Shown here: in pieces, positions 1-8,704 of the stretch
Layout of the letters: every line of letters begins with the position of its first letter
Position numbering within the stretch: the first letter of the stretch is position 1
NCBI RefSeq assembly: GCF_022095675.1
Contig: NZ_JAHYSG010000007.1
Span: 1-64,000, forward strand
Direction of reading: 5' to 3'
Length of the DNA: 64,000 nt
Source: Dactylosporangium sp. AC04546
GTDB taxonomy: Bacteria > Actinomycetota > Actinomycetes > Mycobacteriales > Micromonosporaceae
Made by a program: the position numbers and the translations under genes
Notes under the pieces: generated by a model
The model's input: only the letters and a program-made list of their open reading frames with translations
Told to the model about the DNA's origin: nothing
The model's database searches: none

Positions 1-1721
1 GGGCTCCTCCCGGGGCCGGGGAGAGTGGCGGGTTGCTGAGGCGCGCGGAGCTCGCCGGGAGCGGCGGGCCGCGGCAGGCGGAGCTCGCCGGGGGCGCCCT
101 CCGGGACGGCCGGGTGGTGGGGCGCGATCGGGGCAAGCCGCTCGTACGACCCACCCAGCGGCGGCCGGGGATCCGGCTCGCCCCGGTTCGGCCACAGCGA
201 CAACGCCCGCTCCGCGAGCGCGCAGATCGTCAGCGACGGGTTCACGCCCAGGTTGGCCGTGATCGCCGAGCCGTCGACGACGTGCAGGCCGGGGTGGCCG
301 AAGACGCGGTGGTACGGGTCGACGACGCCCGACTCGGCGGCGGCGCCGATCGTCGCGCCGCCGATGAAGTGGCCGGTCACCGGGCGGTTGACCAGCTCGG
401 TCACCGCGCCCAGGGGTACGCCGTCGATCTTCGCGGCCACTCGGCGGGCCACCTCGTGGGCGACGGGCACGAAGACCGGGTTGGGCTCGCCCTCGCCCGG
501 GCCGCTGGTGAGCCGCTGCCCGCCGAACGGGCCCCGCCGCGCGCGGACCGTGATCGAGTTGTCCTTCGGCTGCATCGCGAGCAGGACGATCGTCTGCTGC
601 GACCAGCGTCGCACCCAGAACAGCCGGGGCCAGTCCCGCCAGCTTGCCAGCGTCCGGCCCAGGCCGGCCAGCCAGCGCGGGACCCGGCCGGTGTCGTCGA
701 CGAGCACCGCGGCCATCAGGCCGAGCAGGTTGCTGCCCGGGCCGTACCGCACCGGCTCGATGTGCGTGTCGGCGTCCGGGTGGATCGACGACGTGATCGC
801 CACGCCGTGGCTGAAGTCGGCGTCCGGGCGGCGCGAGCGCGGGCCCAGGATCGACTCCGAGTTCGTGCGGCTGAGCCGGCCGAGGCGGTCCGAGAGGTTG
901 GGCAGGCGGCCGCGGCGGCGCATGTGGTGCAGCAGCCGCTGGGTACCGACGGCGCCGGCGGCGAGCACGACCTGGTCGGCGGTGAACGTCCGCTTGCTGG
1001 TGCGCACCGCCCAGCGGCCGTCGGCGAGCGGGGCCAGGTCGGTGACCGTGGTGCGCTCGTGGACCGTCGCGCCGGCCCGTTCGGCGAGGTACAGGTAGTT
1101 CTTCACCGTCGTGTTCTTCGCCCCGACGCGGCAGCCGGTCATGCACGACCCGCAGAACGTGCAGCCGGTGCGCTGCGGGCCGGCGCCGCCGAAGTACGGG
1201 TCCGGGTCCACCGAGCCCGGCCGGTCGGTGATGTAGACGCCCACCGGGGTCGGGCGGTAGGTGTGCCCGACGCCCATGTCGTCGGCGACCGCACGCAGTA
1301 CCTCGTCGGCGCGGGTGGTCACCGGGTTGACGGTCACGCCGAGCATCCGGCTCGCCTGGTCGTAGTGCGGGTCGAGCTCGGCCTTCCAGTCGGTGATGCC
1401 CGCCCACCGCGAGTCCTCGAAGAAGACGTCCGGGGGCCGGTACAGCGTGTTCGCGTACCCGAGGGAGCCCCCGCCGACGCCGGCGCCCGACAGGACCAGG
1501 GCGTGGGGGAGCAGCGTCATCCGCAGGATGCCGTGGCAGCCGAGCGCGGGCGCGTAGAGGTAGTCGCGCAGCCGCCAGGAGGTCTTGGCGAACTCGTCGT
1601 CGGCGAAGCGCCGCCCGGCCTCCAGCACGCCGACGCGGTAGCCCTTCTCGGTGAGGCGCAGCGCCGTGACGCTGCCCCCGAAGCCCGACCCGATGACGAC
1701 GACGTCGTAGTCGCTGGTCAC
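1..1721 (-). CDS. GMC-family FAD oxidoreductase (cholesterol-oxidase-like), 3' end cut by window
   Basis: Probably a flavin-dependent oxidoreductase acting on an alcohol or sterol-like substrate. The GTG start at 1721 is followed at once by the FAD-binding GSGFGG motif (residues 11-16), as expected for a true N-terminus. Residues 187-197 carry four cysteines spaced C-x2-C-x2-C-x3-C, a feature of the ChoD-like GMC subgroup. The C-terminal half has the typical GMC stretch VDGSAITANLGVNPSLT. No stop codon occurs before base 1, so the protein continues past the edge after 573 codons; its Pro-rich tail suggests the end is near. It is divergent from the hydrolase at 1773 with only 51 bp between them. 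The exact substrate cannot be told. Confidence 0.85.
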   Translation of the reverse strand, partial: MTSDYDVVVIGSGFGGSVTALRLTEKGYRVGVLEAGRRFADDEFAKTSWRLRDYLYAPALGCHGILRMTLLPHALVLSGAGVGGGSLGYANTLYRPPDVFFEDSRWAGITDWKAELDPHYDQASRMLGVTVNPVTTRADEVLRAVADDMGVGHTYRPTPVGVYITDRPGSVDPDPYFGGAGPQRTGCTFCGSCMTGCRVGAKNTTVKNYLYLAERAGATVHERTTVTDLAPLADGRWAVRTSKRTFTADQVVLAAGAVGTQRLLHHMRRRGRLPNLSDRLGRLSRTNSESILGPRSRRPDADFSHGVAITSSIHPDADTHIEPVRYGPGSNLLGLMAAVLVDDTGRVPRWLAGLGRTLASWRDWPRLFWVRRWSQQTIVLLAMQPKDNSITVRARRGPFGGQRLTSGPGEGEPNPVFVPVAHEVARRVAAKIDGVPLGAVTELVNRPVTGHFIGGATIGAAAESGVVDPYHRVFGHPGLHVVDGSAITANLGVNPSLTICALAERALSLWPNRGEPDPRPPLGGSYERLAPIAPHHPAVPEGAPGELRLPRPAAPGELRAPQQPATLPGPGRS

Positions 1722-1738
1722 CCCGTCACGGTGCCGGG

Positions 1739-1766
1739 TTGTTGTCGGGCTGTCAACAAGTACGAT
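1739..1766 (+). promoter_or_regulatory. Predicted promoter of the 1773 hydrolase, leaderless
   Basis: TTGTTG (1739-1744) and TACGAT (1761-1766) are separated by 16 bp, and the ATG follows the -10 box by 6 bases. On the other strand TTGACA (1756-1751) could serve the GMC gene, whose GTG at 1721 would then also be near the transcription start. Boxes read by eye only. Confidence 0.4.
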
Positions 1767-1772
1767 GCGGGC

Positions 1773-2513
1773 ATGCGCCTGGTCCTGCTGCACGGCATCG
1801 GCAGTCGCTGGCAGCTGTGGCGCCCTGTGCTGCCCGCTCTCGAGGCGCGCTTCGACGTGATCGCCCTGGACTTCCCCGGCTTCGGGGCGGCGGCCCCCGG
1901 CGGCGGGAGCGACGTGCGGGCCCTCGCGGACTGGGTGCAGGACCGCGTCGGCGGGCCGTGCCATGTCGCCGGCAGCTCGATGGGCGGCGGCGTCGCCCTG
2001 GAACTCGGCCGCCGCGGCTTCGCCCGCTCGGTCACCGCGTTCAGCCCGATCGGCTTCTGGGGCCCGCTGTCCCGGCGCTGGTGCCAGGTGTCGGTGACGG
2101 GCGCGCGGGTCCTGGCCCAGGTGTTTCGCCCGGCTTTGCCGGTGCTGTCAGGGACGAAGGCCGGCCGCGTCGCGCTGTATGGCCTCTTCTTCGGCCATCC
2201 GACCCGCGTCGACCCGGCCGAGGGCGTGGCCGACGCGGCCGCCCTCGCGAAGGCCCCCGGGTTCGCCGCGGCGCGGGCCGCCTTCGCGCACCACCGCTTC
2301 GAAGGAACACTGCCGGACATCCCGGTGACGATCGCCTGGGGCACCCGCGACGCGATCCTCCCGGCGTACCAGTCCCGCCGCGCCCGCCGCCTCCTCCCCT
2401 CCGCCCGCCACGAGAAGCTGCCCGGCTGCGGCCACCTGCCGTTCGCCGACGACCCGGCGCGCTGCGCGGACCTGATCACGGAGACGGCGACCCCGCGCGC
2501 TGCAGGGACCTGA
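1773..2513 (+). CDS. Alpha/beta hydrolase
   Basis: A 246-aa alpha/beta-hydrolase, likely a cytoplasmic esterase or lactonase of unknown substrate. The oxyanion strand LLHG is at residues 4-7, the nucleophile elbow GSSMG at 67-71 (Ser69), and Asp and His candidates lie in TRDAILP and GCGHLPF near the C-terminus. The ATG at 1773 has no Shine-Dalgarno sequence but sits 6 bases after a TACGAT -10 box (1761-1766), so the mRNA is probably leaderless. The last codons lie in the first, partial copy of a repeat that recurs as two full 53-bp copies downstream. The present tail, ending PRAAGT, may therefore be a rearranged C-terminus. Confidence 0.85.
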   Translation: MRLVLLHGIGSRWQLWRPVLPALEARFDVIALDFPGFGAAAPGGGSDVRALADWVQDRVGGPCHVAGSSMGGGVALELGRRGFARSVTAFSPIGFWGPLSRRWCQVSVTGARVLAQVFRPALPVLSGTKAGRVALYGLFFGHPTRVDPAEGVADAAALAKAPGFAAARAAFAHHRFEGTLPDIPVTIAWGTRDAILPAYQSRRARRLLPSARHEKLPGCGHLPFADDPARCADLITETATPRAAGT

Positions 2514-2615
2514 TCACGGAGACGGCGTCCGCCTGAGCGGCAGAGTGCCGCATGTGTCGCCGCTGATCACGGAGACGGCGTCCGCCTGAGCGGCGGAGCG
2601 CCGCATGTGTCGCCG
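2510..2615. repeat. 53-bp tandem repeat, two copies plus a partial third
   Basis: Copies at 2510-2562 and 2563-2615 differ at two positions. A shorter partial copy, about 22 bp, lies inside the hydrolase gene at 2471-2492. Each copy contains sequence that would read LITETASA-stop, so the unit looks like a duplicated 3' end of the hydrolase gene. Confidence 0.85.
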
Positions 2616-2660
2616 CCGTAACGAGGTCGCGGCGAAACCCAACAACGCCTGACCGGACGG

Positions 2661-2689
2661 TTGACAACGTGGCGTCCTGACGCCTTAAT
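2661..2689 (+). promoter_or_regulatory. Predicted promoter of the surface-protein operon
   Basis: TTGACA (2661-2666), 17-bp spacer, CTTAAT (2684-2689). This leaves an untranslated leader of about 85-90 bases before the WxL gene at 2784. The -35 is a perfect consensus; the -10 matches four of six. Confidence 0.45.
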
Positions 2690-2783
2690 GACGTTACCAC
2701 CGAAGAAACGCCGTTCCACTCTGCGAAACAGCCCGGCTGATCGGTGGCCAGCCCGCTGCGGTTCCACCACCAGAGAGGAAGCG

Positions 2784-4436
2784 ATGGGAACCCACTCCAG
2801 ATTGGCCGCGGCCGGAGCCCTAGGGCTCGCCGCTGCCATCGCCTTCGGCGGCGCGACCGCCCAGGCGTACGGGCCGACGGCGAACTCGCTCGGATGTCGC
2901 ATCTACTTCAGCGACGCCGGGACGGGCACCTCGCCGACGACGTGGAACGACACGTTCGCCCTCACCCAGACGCCGGCCACGCCGGCGCCCGGGCAGACCG
3001 TCACGGTCACCTTCACCGCCGTGGCGGGGCCCAACAACGGCCCCGTCCCGCTGAACGCGGGTGACGTGCCGGTCGCGGTCAAGCTTGCGCTGGGCGGCTC
3101 CCAGTCCGGGACCGTCACGCTCAACATGGCCACCTACCCGGCGGCCGCGGCGCCCGCAAGCGCCCCGCTCGGCCCGATCACCGCCACCGGCACGTACGTC
3201 GCCGGTGGGGCGGGCGCCGCCACGCTCACCGTCACGCAGGTCCAGTTCAACAACTCGACCGCCAAGACGTACTGCTCGAACGCCGGCGACCGCGACCACA
3301 AGGCGGCGCCGGAACCGACCACGATCGTCGAGAACTTCAGCGTGTTCGGTGGCGGGTCCACCATCACCTCCATCACCGGCCAGACCGTCACGAACGCGGC
3401 CCGGGCCGGCAACACCATCAACTTCTCGGTGTCGGGGATGGCCAACAGCGCCACCCTCACCGCGACGTTGAAGGACGCCGGCGGCAACGGCACGGGCGAA
3501 GGCAGCGGCACCGGCACCACCGACGCCACCGGCGCCGGCACCGGCACGCTGGCCGTCCCGTCCGGCGCCACGACCGGCGCCCGGACGCTGTCGGTCTCCG
3601 ACGGCACCAACACCGTCACCCGGCCGATCACCATCCTCGGCGCCCCGGCCATCTCCATCACGCCCAGTGGTGGCGGGGCGGGCACCGCGGTGGCGGTCAC
3701 CGGCACCAACTGGAACCCGGGCAGCACGGTCACCGTCCGGGGCTACCAGGCGGGTGCGCCGCCGCCCCCGGCGACGGCTGACGCGGCGGTCACCGCGACC
3801 GCGACCGCGACCGGGGCGATCACCGCCTCGTTCACGGTCAACGACCCGACCACGGCGTACATCGGCGCTTCCTCGGGCGCGGGCCCGAGCACGCTGTTCG
3901 CCGTCGCCACCTGGACGGCCTCGGCCGACTCCTGCGTGGCGAAGGCCGGCGCGGCGACCACCGGCTCCTGCAACCTCACCTACAACCTGTCCCAGACGGT
4001 GACGGCGGGCAACCTCGCGATGTCGCGCACCGCCGGCTCGGGCAACGTGACGCTGAGCGGGGTCACGCTCAACGGCACCGTCCAGAACGGCACCGGCGCG
4101 CTCGCGCCGATCACCGTGACGGACTTCCGCGGCAGCACCTTCGGCTGGAGCCTGGTCGGTAGCGTCTCCGACTTCACCGGTACCCCGGGCGGCACCATCC
4201 CGAAGGCGAACCTCACCTGGACGCCGACGTGCACGGTCACCGCGGGCTTCACCAACGCGGTCACCGCCACGGCCGGCTCCGCCGGTGCGGTCGACGGCTC
4301 GACCCTGTGCTCGGCGCCGGCCAACGCCGCCGGCACGGGCGGCAGCTTCGACGCCGCCGCCGCGCTCAACCTGCAGGTCCCGGCCTTCCAGCTGGCCGGC
4401 AGCTACTCGGCCACGCTCACGATCACGCTGAGCTGA
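2784..4436 (+). CDS. Secreted WxL-domain surface protein
   Basis: A 550-aa exported protein. The ATG at 2784 follows AGAGGAAG, and residues 1-30 form a signal peptide ending ATAQA. The segment after it (about 35-180) is a beta-rich domain starting LGCRIYF and ending near DRDHKAAPEPTTIVENF; it recurs in the LPKTG protein at 12119. Two Ig/IPT-like Gly/Thr-rich domains follow (about 190-380). The C-terminal part (about 415-550) has WxL-domain features: TDFRGSTFGWSL with the W-S-L motif at 455-457, a conserved Cys pair, and a final YSATLTITLS strand. WxL domains attach non-covalently to cell walls in Firmicutes. The next gene encodes a DUF916 protein, the known partner of WxL proteins, which supports the call. 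Confidence 0.75.
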   Translation: MGTHSRLAAAGALGLAAAIAFGGATAQAYGPTANSLGCRIYFSDAGTGTSPTTWNDTFALTQTPATPAPGQTVTVTFTAVAGPNNGPVPLNAGDVPVAVKLALGGSQSGTVTLNMATYPAAAAPASAPLGPITATGTYVAGGAGAATLTVTQVQFNNSTAKTYCSNAGDRDHKAAPEPTTIVENFSVFGGGSTITSITGQTVTNAARAGNTINFSVSGMANSATLTATLKDAGGNGTGEGSGTGTTDATGAGTGTLAVPSGATTGARTLSVSDGTNTVTRPITILGAPAISITPSGGGAGTAVAVTGTNWNPGSTVTVRGYQAGAPPPPATADAAVTATATATGAITASFTVNDPTTAYIGASSGAGPSTLFAVATWTASADSCVAKAGAATTGSCNLTYNLSQTVTAGNLAMSRTAGSGNVTLSGVTLNGTVQNGTGALAPITVTDFRGSTFGWSLVGSVSDFTGTPGGTIPKANLTWTPTCTVTAGFTNAVTATAGSAGAVDGSTLCSAPANAAGTGGSFDAAAALNLQVPAFQLAGSYSATLTITLS

Positions 4437-4494
4437 CCAAGCCGGGGTGGGGGTCCTGCCGGGCCCCCACCCCAACCACGCGGGAGGAGCACGG

Positions 4495-5478
4495 ATGCGC
4501 GCGAAACTGGCCGCGGCGGCAGCGGCACTGGCCATAGCCCTGACGCCGGGCGTCGCTCACGCCGCCGACAACGGCGAGTGGTCGGTCAGCCCGACACCGC
4601 CGGCCAGCCCCGGCCCCGCACCCCGGCAGTACTTCTTCCTGGAGTCCGCCCCCGGCACCTCCGTGCAGGACTCGGTGCGCGTCGCCAACCTCGCCGACCA
4701 GCCGCGGGTGTTCCGCATGTACGGCGCCGACGCCTACAACACCCCGCGCGACGGCGGCTTCGGCCTGCGCACCCAGGACCAGCAACAGACCGACATCGGC
4801 GCCTGGACCCAGGTCGGCGCCGTCACCGTCAACGTCCCGGCCAGGACCCAGGTAGACATCCCGTTCGTCATCACCGTGCCGGCCAACGCGAGCCCCGGCG
4901 ACCACGTCGGCGGCATCGTCGCGATGGAGGAGCAGCCCGGCGCGACGACGAAGCAGGGCGGCGTCGACGTCACCGTGCGGCGCGCCGTCGCGGCCCGCGT
5001 GTACCTGCGGGTCAGCGGCCCCGCCGTGCCCGGCCTCTCGGTCACCGGCGTGCGGCTCAGCCACGCCACGCCCTGGCTGCCGTCCACCGTGGACGGTGGC
5101 TGGGCCTGCGTGGTGACCAACACCGGCAACCTGCACCTGCCGCCGAAGATCACCGTGACGGTGACCGGGCTCTTCGGCCACGCGGTCCGCCAGCGCACCG
5201 CGGTCCCGCAGGTCGACCTGCTGCCGGGCGCGCGGACCGAGCTCAGCGGCACCGTGGACGGCGTCTGGCCGTTCGACATCGTCACCACCCGGGTCACCGC
5301 GGTGGCCGACGGCGGCGTCACGTCGAGCGCCACCGACCGGACCTTCGTGGTGAGCTGGCCCGTCGCCGGCCTGTTGATCGCCGGCGTCATCGTGCTCATC
5401 TGGTACCGCCGGCGCCGCGCGAAGGCCGTCAAGGCCGTCCCGCGCCGCCGCCTGAGCGAACCCGTGGCGGCCGGATGA
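4495..5478 (+). CDS. DUF916 / WxL-interacting protein, membrane-anchored
   Basis: A 327-aa exported membrane protein. The ATG at 4495 has a strong GGGAGGAG site and begins a signal peptide ending VAHA. Residues about 25-160 match the DUF916 pattern (QYFFLESAPG, a DSVRVANL strand, VITVPANASPGDH, GGIVAMEE). A second beta domain follows, with a transmembrane helix near residues 290-310 (WPVAGLLIAGVIVLIWY) and a basic cytosolic tail. In Firmicutes such proteins bind WxL proteins and peptidoglycan. Here it sits directly behind a WxL-domain gene, so a similar surface complex is likely. It overlaps the next gene by ATGA. Confidence 0.75.
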   Translation: MRAKLAAAAAALAIALTPGVAHAADNGEWSVSPTPPASPGPAPRQYFFLESAPGTSVQDSVRVANLADQPRVFRMYGADAYNTPRDGGFGLRTQDQQQTDIGAWTQVGAVTVNVPARTQVDIPFVITVPANASPGDHVGGIVAMEEQPGATTKQGGVDVTVRRAVAARVYLRVSGPAVPGLSVTGVRLSHATPWLPSTVDGGWACVVTNTGNLHLPPKITVTVTGLFGHAVRQRTAVPQVDLLPGARTELSGTVDGVWPFDIVTTRVTAVADGGVTSSATDRTFVVSWPVAGLLIAGVIVLIWYRRRRAKAVKAVPRRRLSEPVAAG

Positions 5479-6659
5479 GGCGCACCCTGACCGTCCTGTG
5501 CGGGCTGGCGATCCTGCTGGCGGCCGCGGCGCGCCCCGCTGCGGCCGACGGCCTGGACGCCACCGTCAGCGTGCCCGAGGCCCGCGCCGGCGACACCGTC
5601 ACCGTGCGCGGCAGCGGCTGGCCCGGCGGCCAGCTGCTCCAGCTCGTCACCTGTGGCGAGCTGGCGCTGACCGGCTCCGGCGCGTGCGACATGCGCATGG
5701 CCCTGGCCACCCCGGTCGGCGCCGACGGCACGTTCAACGTCCAGCTGCGCGTCGGTGACCCGCCCCGCCCGTGCCCGTGCGTCATCCACGTGGCGATGGT
5801 CGGCACCGGTGTCGCCGGGCACGTCGACGTCCCGCTCGCCATCCCCGGCCACGCCACCGGCCCGGTGCCGCAGGCCGGGGCGACCGTGTCCCGGCTCGAG
5901 GTCGTCAGCGTGCGGCTCGACGGCCGCCCGCGCTGGAGCGAGTGGTTCGGCGCCGAGGCCCGGCGGACCCTGGTGTACCAGGTCCGCAACCCCGGCGCCC
6001 AGACCCTGCGCGACCTGCCGTTCAACGTGCGGGTCGGGAAGGGAGGCGGCGAACCGGCCCCGGCCCCGCCGTCCGGCGAGCTGCGCCCGGGCGAGACCCG
6101 CGAGCTGCGCGCGCCGGTGACCATCCCGTTCGCCGCGTTCGGCCGCTACCAGGTCCACGCCGACATCGCCGGCCTCGGCGCGGCCTCGGTCCCGTACGAC
6201 GCCTACCCGTGGGGGCTCGTCGCCCTCAACGTCATCGGCGTGGCGCTCATCGCGTTCGGCGCCTACCGCCGGATCAGGTACTACCGCGCCGGGCGTGCGC
6301 TCGGGCCAAAGCCGCTCCCGGCGAGCGACGACCCGTTCCTGCTGCCGCCCGTCGTGCGGGTCCCGGCGCTCGGCGCGGTCCTCGTCTTCGACGACGCGCC
6401 CGGCGTGCGGCGGCTGCGCCGGCAGGCCGGCGCCCAGGTCAGCGCGGCGACCCTGCGGGAGCTGCTGGCCGACCCCGACACCGGCCCGCACACCGCGGTC
6501 GTCGACCTGGCCGCGCTCGACCGGGTGCTCGGCACGGCCGAGGGGCGCCGAGAGAAGGACACCGCCGTCGTGGACCTGACGGCCCTCGACGACGTACTCA
6601 CCAAAGCGGCCCCAGCGGCCCGCGGTCCACGATGGAGGTTCTGGCGTGCGGATCGCTGA
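5475..6659 (+). CDS. Exported membrane protein with neocarzinostatin-like domain
   Basis: A 394-aa protein starting at the ATGA overlap with the DUF916 gene. It has a signal peptide (1-24). Residues about 25-130 resemble the neocarzinostatin-type beta-sandwich (DTVTVRGSGW, paired Cys in LVTCGEL and GACDM, then CPCVIH). A second Ig-like domain (about 140-235, with LRDLPFNVRVG and RPGETRELRAPV) precedes a transmembrane helix near 245-265. About 120 cytosolic residues follow, including two similar blocks (TAVVDLAALDRVL and TAVVDLTALDDVL). Function is unknown. The operon position suggests it is a further part of the envelope complex, perhaps linking it to the cytoplasm. Confidence 0.65.
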   Translation: MRRTLTVLCGLAILLAAAARPAAADGLDATVSVPEARAGDTVTVRGSGWPGGQLLQLVTCGELALTGSGACDMRMALATPVGADGTFNVQLRVGDPPRPCPCVIHVAMVGTGVAGHVDVPLAIPGHATGPVPQAGATVSRLEVVSVRLDGRPRWSEWFGAEARRTLVYQVRNPGAQTLRDLPFNVRVGKGGGEPAPAPPSGELRPGETRELRAPVTIPFAAFGRYQVHADIAGLGAASVPYDAYPWGLVALNVIGVALIAFGAYRRIRYYRAGRALGPKPLPASDDPFLLPPVVRVPALGAVLVFDDAPGVRRLRRQAGAQVSAATLRELLADPDTGPHTAVVDLAALDRVLGTAEGRREKDTAVVDLTALDDVLTKAAPAARGPRWRFWRADR

Positions 6660-7989
6660 CCCGTCACTGCTCGTCCGAGCGACCGCGGCGGCCGTGCTGG
6701 CCGTCGTCGCGTTCGCCGGCTGCTCGGCCGTGATGCCCGGCGCGCGGGACAAGGCCGGCGCCGGCGACACCACCGGCCCCGGCCCCGGCGTCACCGCCGA
6801 CTCGGTGAAGGTCGTGTTCGTCGGCGTCGACCTGCGCGCGACGTCCGGCATCACCGGCTTCAAGACGGCCGACGCCGGCGACGGCGCCAAGCAGGCCAAG
6901 GCCCTGGAGGCGTGGGTCAACGCGGGCGGCGGCATCGCCGGGCGGAAGATGACCGCGGTCTACCGCAACTACGAGGCCTCCGACGACTCGCCCGCCGCCG
7001 AGGAGCGGCTCTGCAACCAGATCACCCAGGACGACAAGGCGTTCGCGGTGGTCCTGACCGGGCAGTTCCAGGCCAACGCCCGCCCCTGCTACGCGCAGCG
7101 CCGCACGCTGGTGCTCGACGCCACCCTGGTCGCCGACGACCACGACACGTTCACCAAGCTCTCCCCGTACCTCTGGTCCGCCAGCTACCCCGACTACGAC
7201 GAGTTCGTGCGGGCGTTCCTGGCCAGCCTCGACCAGCAGGGCTACTTCGCCGGCGAGAACAGCGCCGGGGTCGTCGCCGCCGACACCCCGCCCAACCGCG
7301 CGGCGTACGAGCGGCTCGCGGTACCGGCGCTGAAGAAGCTCGGCGTGACACCCACCGTCGCCTGGATCGACACCACCGACCTCGGCACCCTCAACGCCGG
7401 GCTCAACCAGGCGGCGGTCGACTTCCGGGCCAAGGGCATCGACCGGGTGTTCTTCCTCGGCGGCGCGCGGATGGCGCCGTTCTTCCTCACCGTCGCCGCC
7501 GCGCAGAGCTTCACCGCGCGCTACGCGCTGTCCAGCTTCGACAACCCGAGCTTCCTGGTGAACAACCCGTCGACGATCCCCCGCGAGGGCCTCGAAGGGG
7601 CGATCGGCATCGGCTTCAACCCGAGCCAGGACGTCCCCGACACCGTCTACGGGTTCCCGGCCACCGACGCCGAGCGCGAGTGCATCGGCATCTTCGCGGC
7701 CGCCGGGGAGCAGTTCGCGACCCGGGAGAATGCCCGCGTCGCCTTCACCTACTGCGACGCGGTCCGGCTGCTCAAGGCGGGGGCGCAGAGCCTCGGGCCG
7801 AACCTCAACGCCGCCGGCTGGTCGGCCGCGGTCCGCGGGCTCGGCACGACCTTCGTGCCCGCCGCCGGGTTCGCCGGCCTGCTCGGCCCGGACCGCTTCT
7901 CCGCGGCCAACGGGTACCGCCCGATGGCCTACGACGGCGGCTGCACGTGTTTCACCTACCAGGGTGCGGAGGTGCCCTTTGCGGGCTGA
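6646..7989 (+). CDS. ABC transporter substrate-binding lipoprotein (type 1 PBP, branched-chain amino acid family)
   Basis: A 447-aa secreted solute-binding protein. GTG at 6646 follows GATGGAGG and overlaps the previous gene by 14 bases. Residues 1-25 form a lipoprotein signal ending FAGC, so Cys is probably lipidated. The rest has the two-lobed LivJ-like arrangement (DSVKVVFVGVDLRA, WVNAGGGIAGRKM, then VVLTGQFQ and GVVAADTPPNRAAYERL). The transporter ATPase and permease genes follow immediately. The ligand is not deducible; this family also binds amides, ureas and aromatic compounds. Confidence 0.8.
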   Translation: MRIADPSLLVRATAAAVLAVVAFAGCSAVMPGARDKAGAGDTTGPGPGVTADSVKVVFVGVDLRATSGITGFKTADAGDGAKQAKALEAWVNAGGGIAGRKMTAVYRNYEASDDSPAAEERLCNQITQDDKAFAVVLTGQFQANARPCYAQRRTLVLDATLVADDHDTFTKLSPYLWSASYPDYDEFVRAFLASLDQQGYFAGENSAGVVAADTPPNRAAYERLAVPALKKLGVTPTVAWIDTTDLGTLNAGLNQAAVDFRAKGIDRVFFLGGARMAPFFLTVAAAQSFTARYALSSFDNPSFLVNNPSTIPREGLEGAIGIGFNPSQDVPDTVYGFPATDAERECIGIFAAAGEQFATRENARVAFTYCDAVRLLKAGAQSLGPNLNAAGWSAAVRGLGTTFVPAAGFAGLLGPDRFSAANGYRPMAYDGGCTCFTYQGAEVPFAG

Positions 7990-8704
7990 CGCGCTGTCCT
8001 GCACCGGCATCGACGCCGGCTACGGCCCGGTGCAGGTCCTCTACGGCGTCGACGTGCGCGTCGGCGAGGGCGAGATGATCGGCGTCTGCGGGCCCAACGG
8101 GGTCGGCAAGACCACGCTGCTGCGGGTGCTGTCCGGCCTGCAGCGCCCGGCCGCCGGTCACGTGCTGCTCGGCGGGCGCGACGTCACGGGCGTGCCGGCC
8201 GCCCGGCGGGTCCGGCTCGGGCTGTCCACCGTGGTCGGCCAGCAGGCGTTCGGCACCCTCACCGTGACCGAGAACCTGCGGATGTACGGCTACCCGCTGC
8301 GCCGGCGCGGCGCCGGCCTGCGCGACGCCATCGACGGCGCGTTCGCCGTGTTCCCGCGCCTGTACGAGCGGCGCGACCAGCTCGCGTCGACCCTCTCCGG
8401 CGGCGAGCGGCAGATGCTGGTGCTGGCCAAGACCCTCATCCAGCGGCCCCGCGTGCTGCTCGTCGACGAGTTCTCGCTCGGCCTGGCGCCGGTCGTCGTG
8501 GGCGGCCTGCTGGAGCTGGTGCGCCGGCTCAACCGGCTCGGCACCGCGCTCGTCGTCGTCGAGCAGTCGGTGAACGTCGCGCTGTCCCTCGTGGACCGCC
8601 TCTACTTCATGGAGAAGGGCGCCGTCGTCGCCGAGCACACCGCCGCCGGCCTGGCCGACCGCCCCGACCTCGTCCGGGCCCTGATGCTGGGCGGTCACGC
8701 ATGA
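7979..8704 (+). CDS. ABC transporter ATP-binding protein, LivF-like
   Basis: A 241-aa ATPase. The likely start is TTG at 7979, six bases after GGAGG (7968-7972), placing the fold's first strand (ALSCTGIDAGYG) right at the N-terminus; it overlaps the binding-protein gene by 11 bases. Walker A GPNGVGKTT is at residues 38-46, the signature LSGGERQM is in the middle, and Walker B is VLLVDEFSLGLAP. LivF-type features fit pairing with the LivG-like domain of the next gene. The stop overlaps the next ATG (ATGA). It should couple ATP hydrolysis to uptake of the ligand of the 6646 lipoprotein. Confidence 0.85.
   Translation: MRADALSCTGIDAGYGPVQVLYGVDVRVGEGEMIGVCGPNGVGKTTLLRVLSGLQRPAAGHVLLGGRDVTGVPAARRVRLGLSTVVGQQAFGTLTVTENLRMYGYPLRRRGAGLRDAIDGAFAVFPRLYERRDQLASTLSGGERQMLVLAKTLIQRPRVLLVDEFSLGLAPVVVGGLLELVRRLNRLGTALVVVEQSVNVALSLVDRLYFMEKGAVVAEHTAAGLADRPDLVRALMLGGHA

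Noticed and set aside
33..1772. Plus-strand reading frame upstream of the hydrolase ATG, in frame with it
   Set aside because: The sequence opposite is a GMC oxidoreductase with full motifs; the in-frame extension is a shadow.
4734..6935. 733-codon open frame on the minus strand
   Set aside because: It lies opposite three surface-protein genes with clear signal peptides and domains, and itself shows only low-complexity residues.
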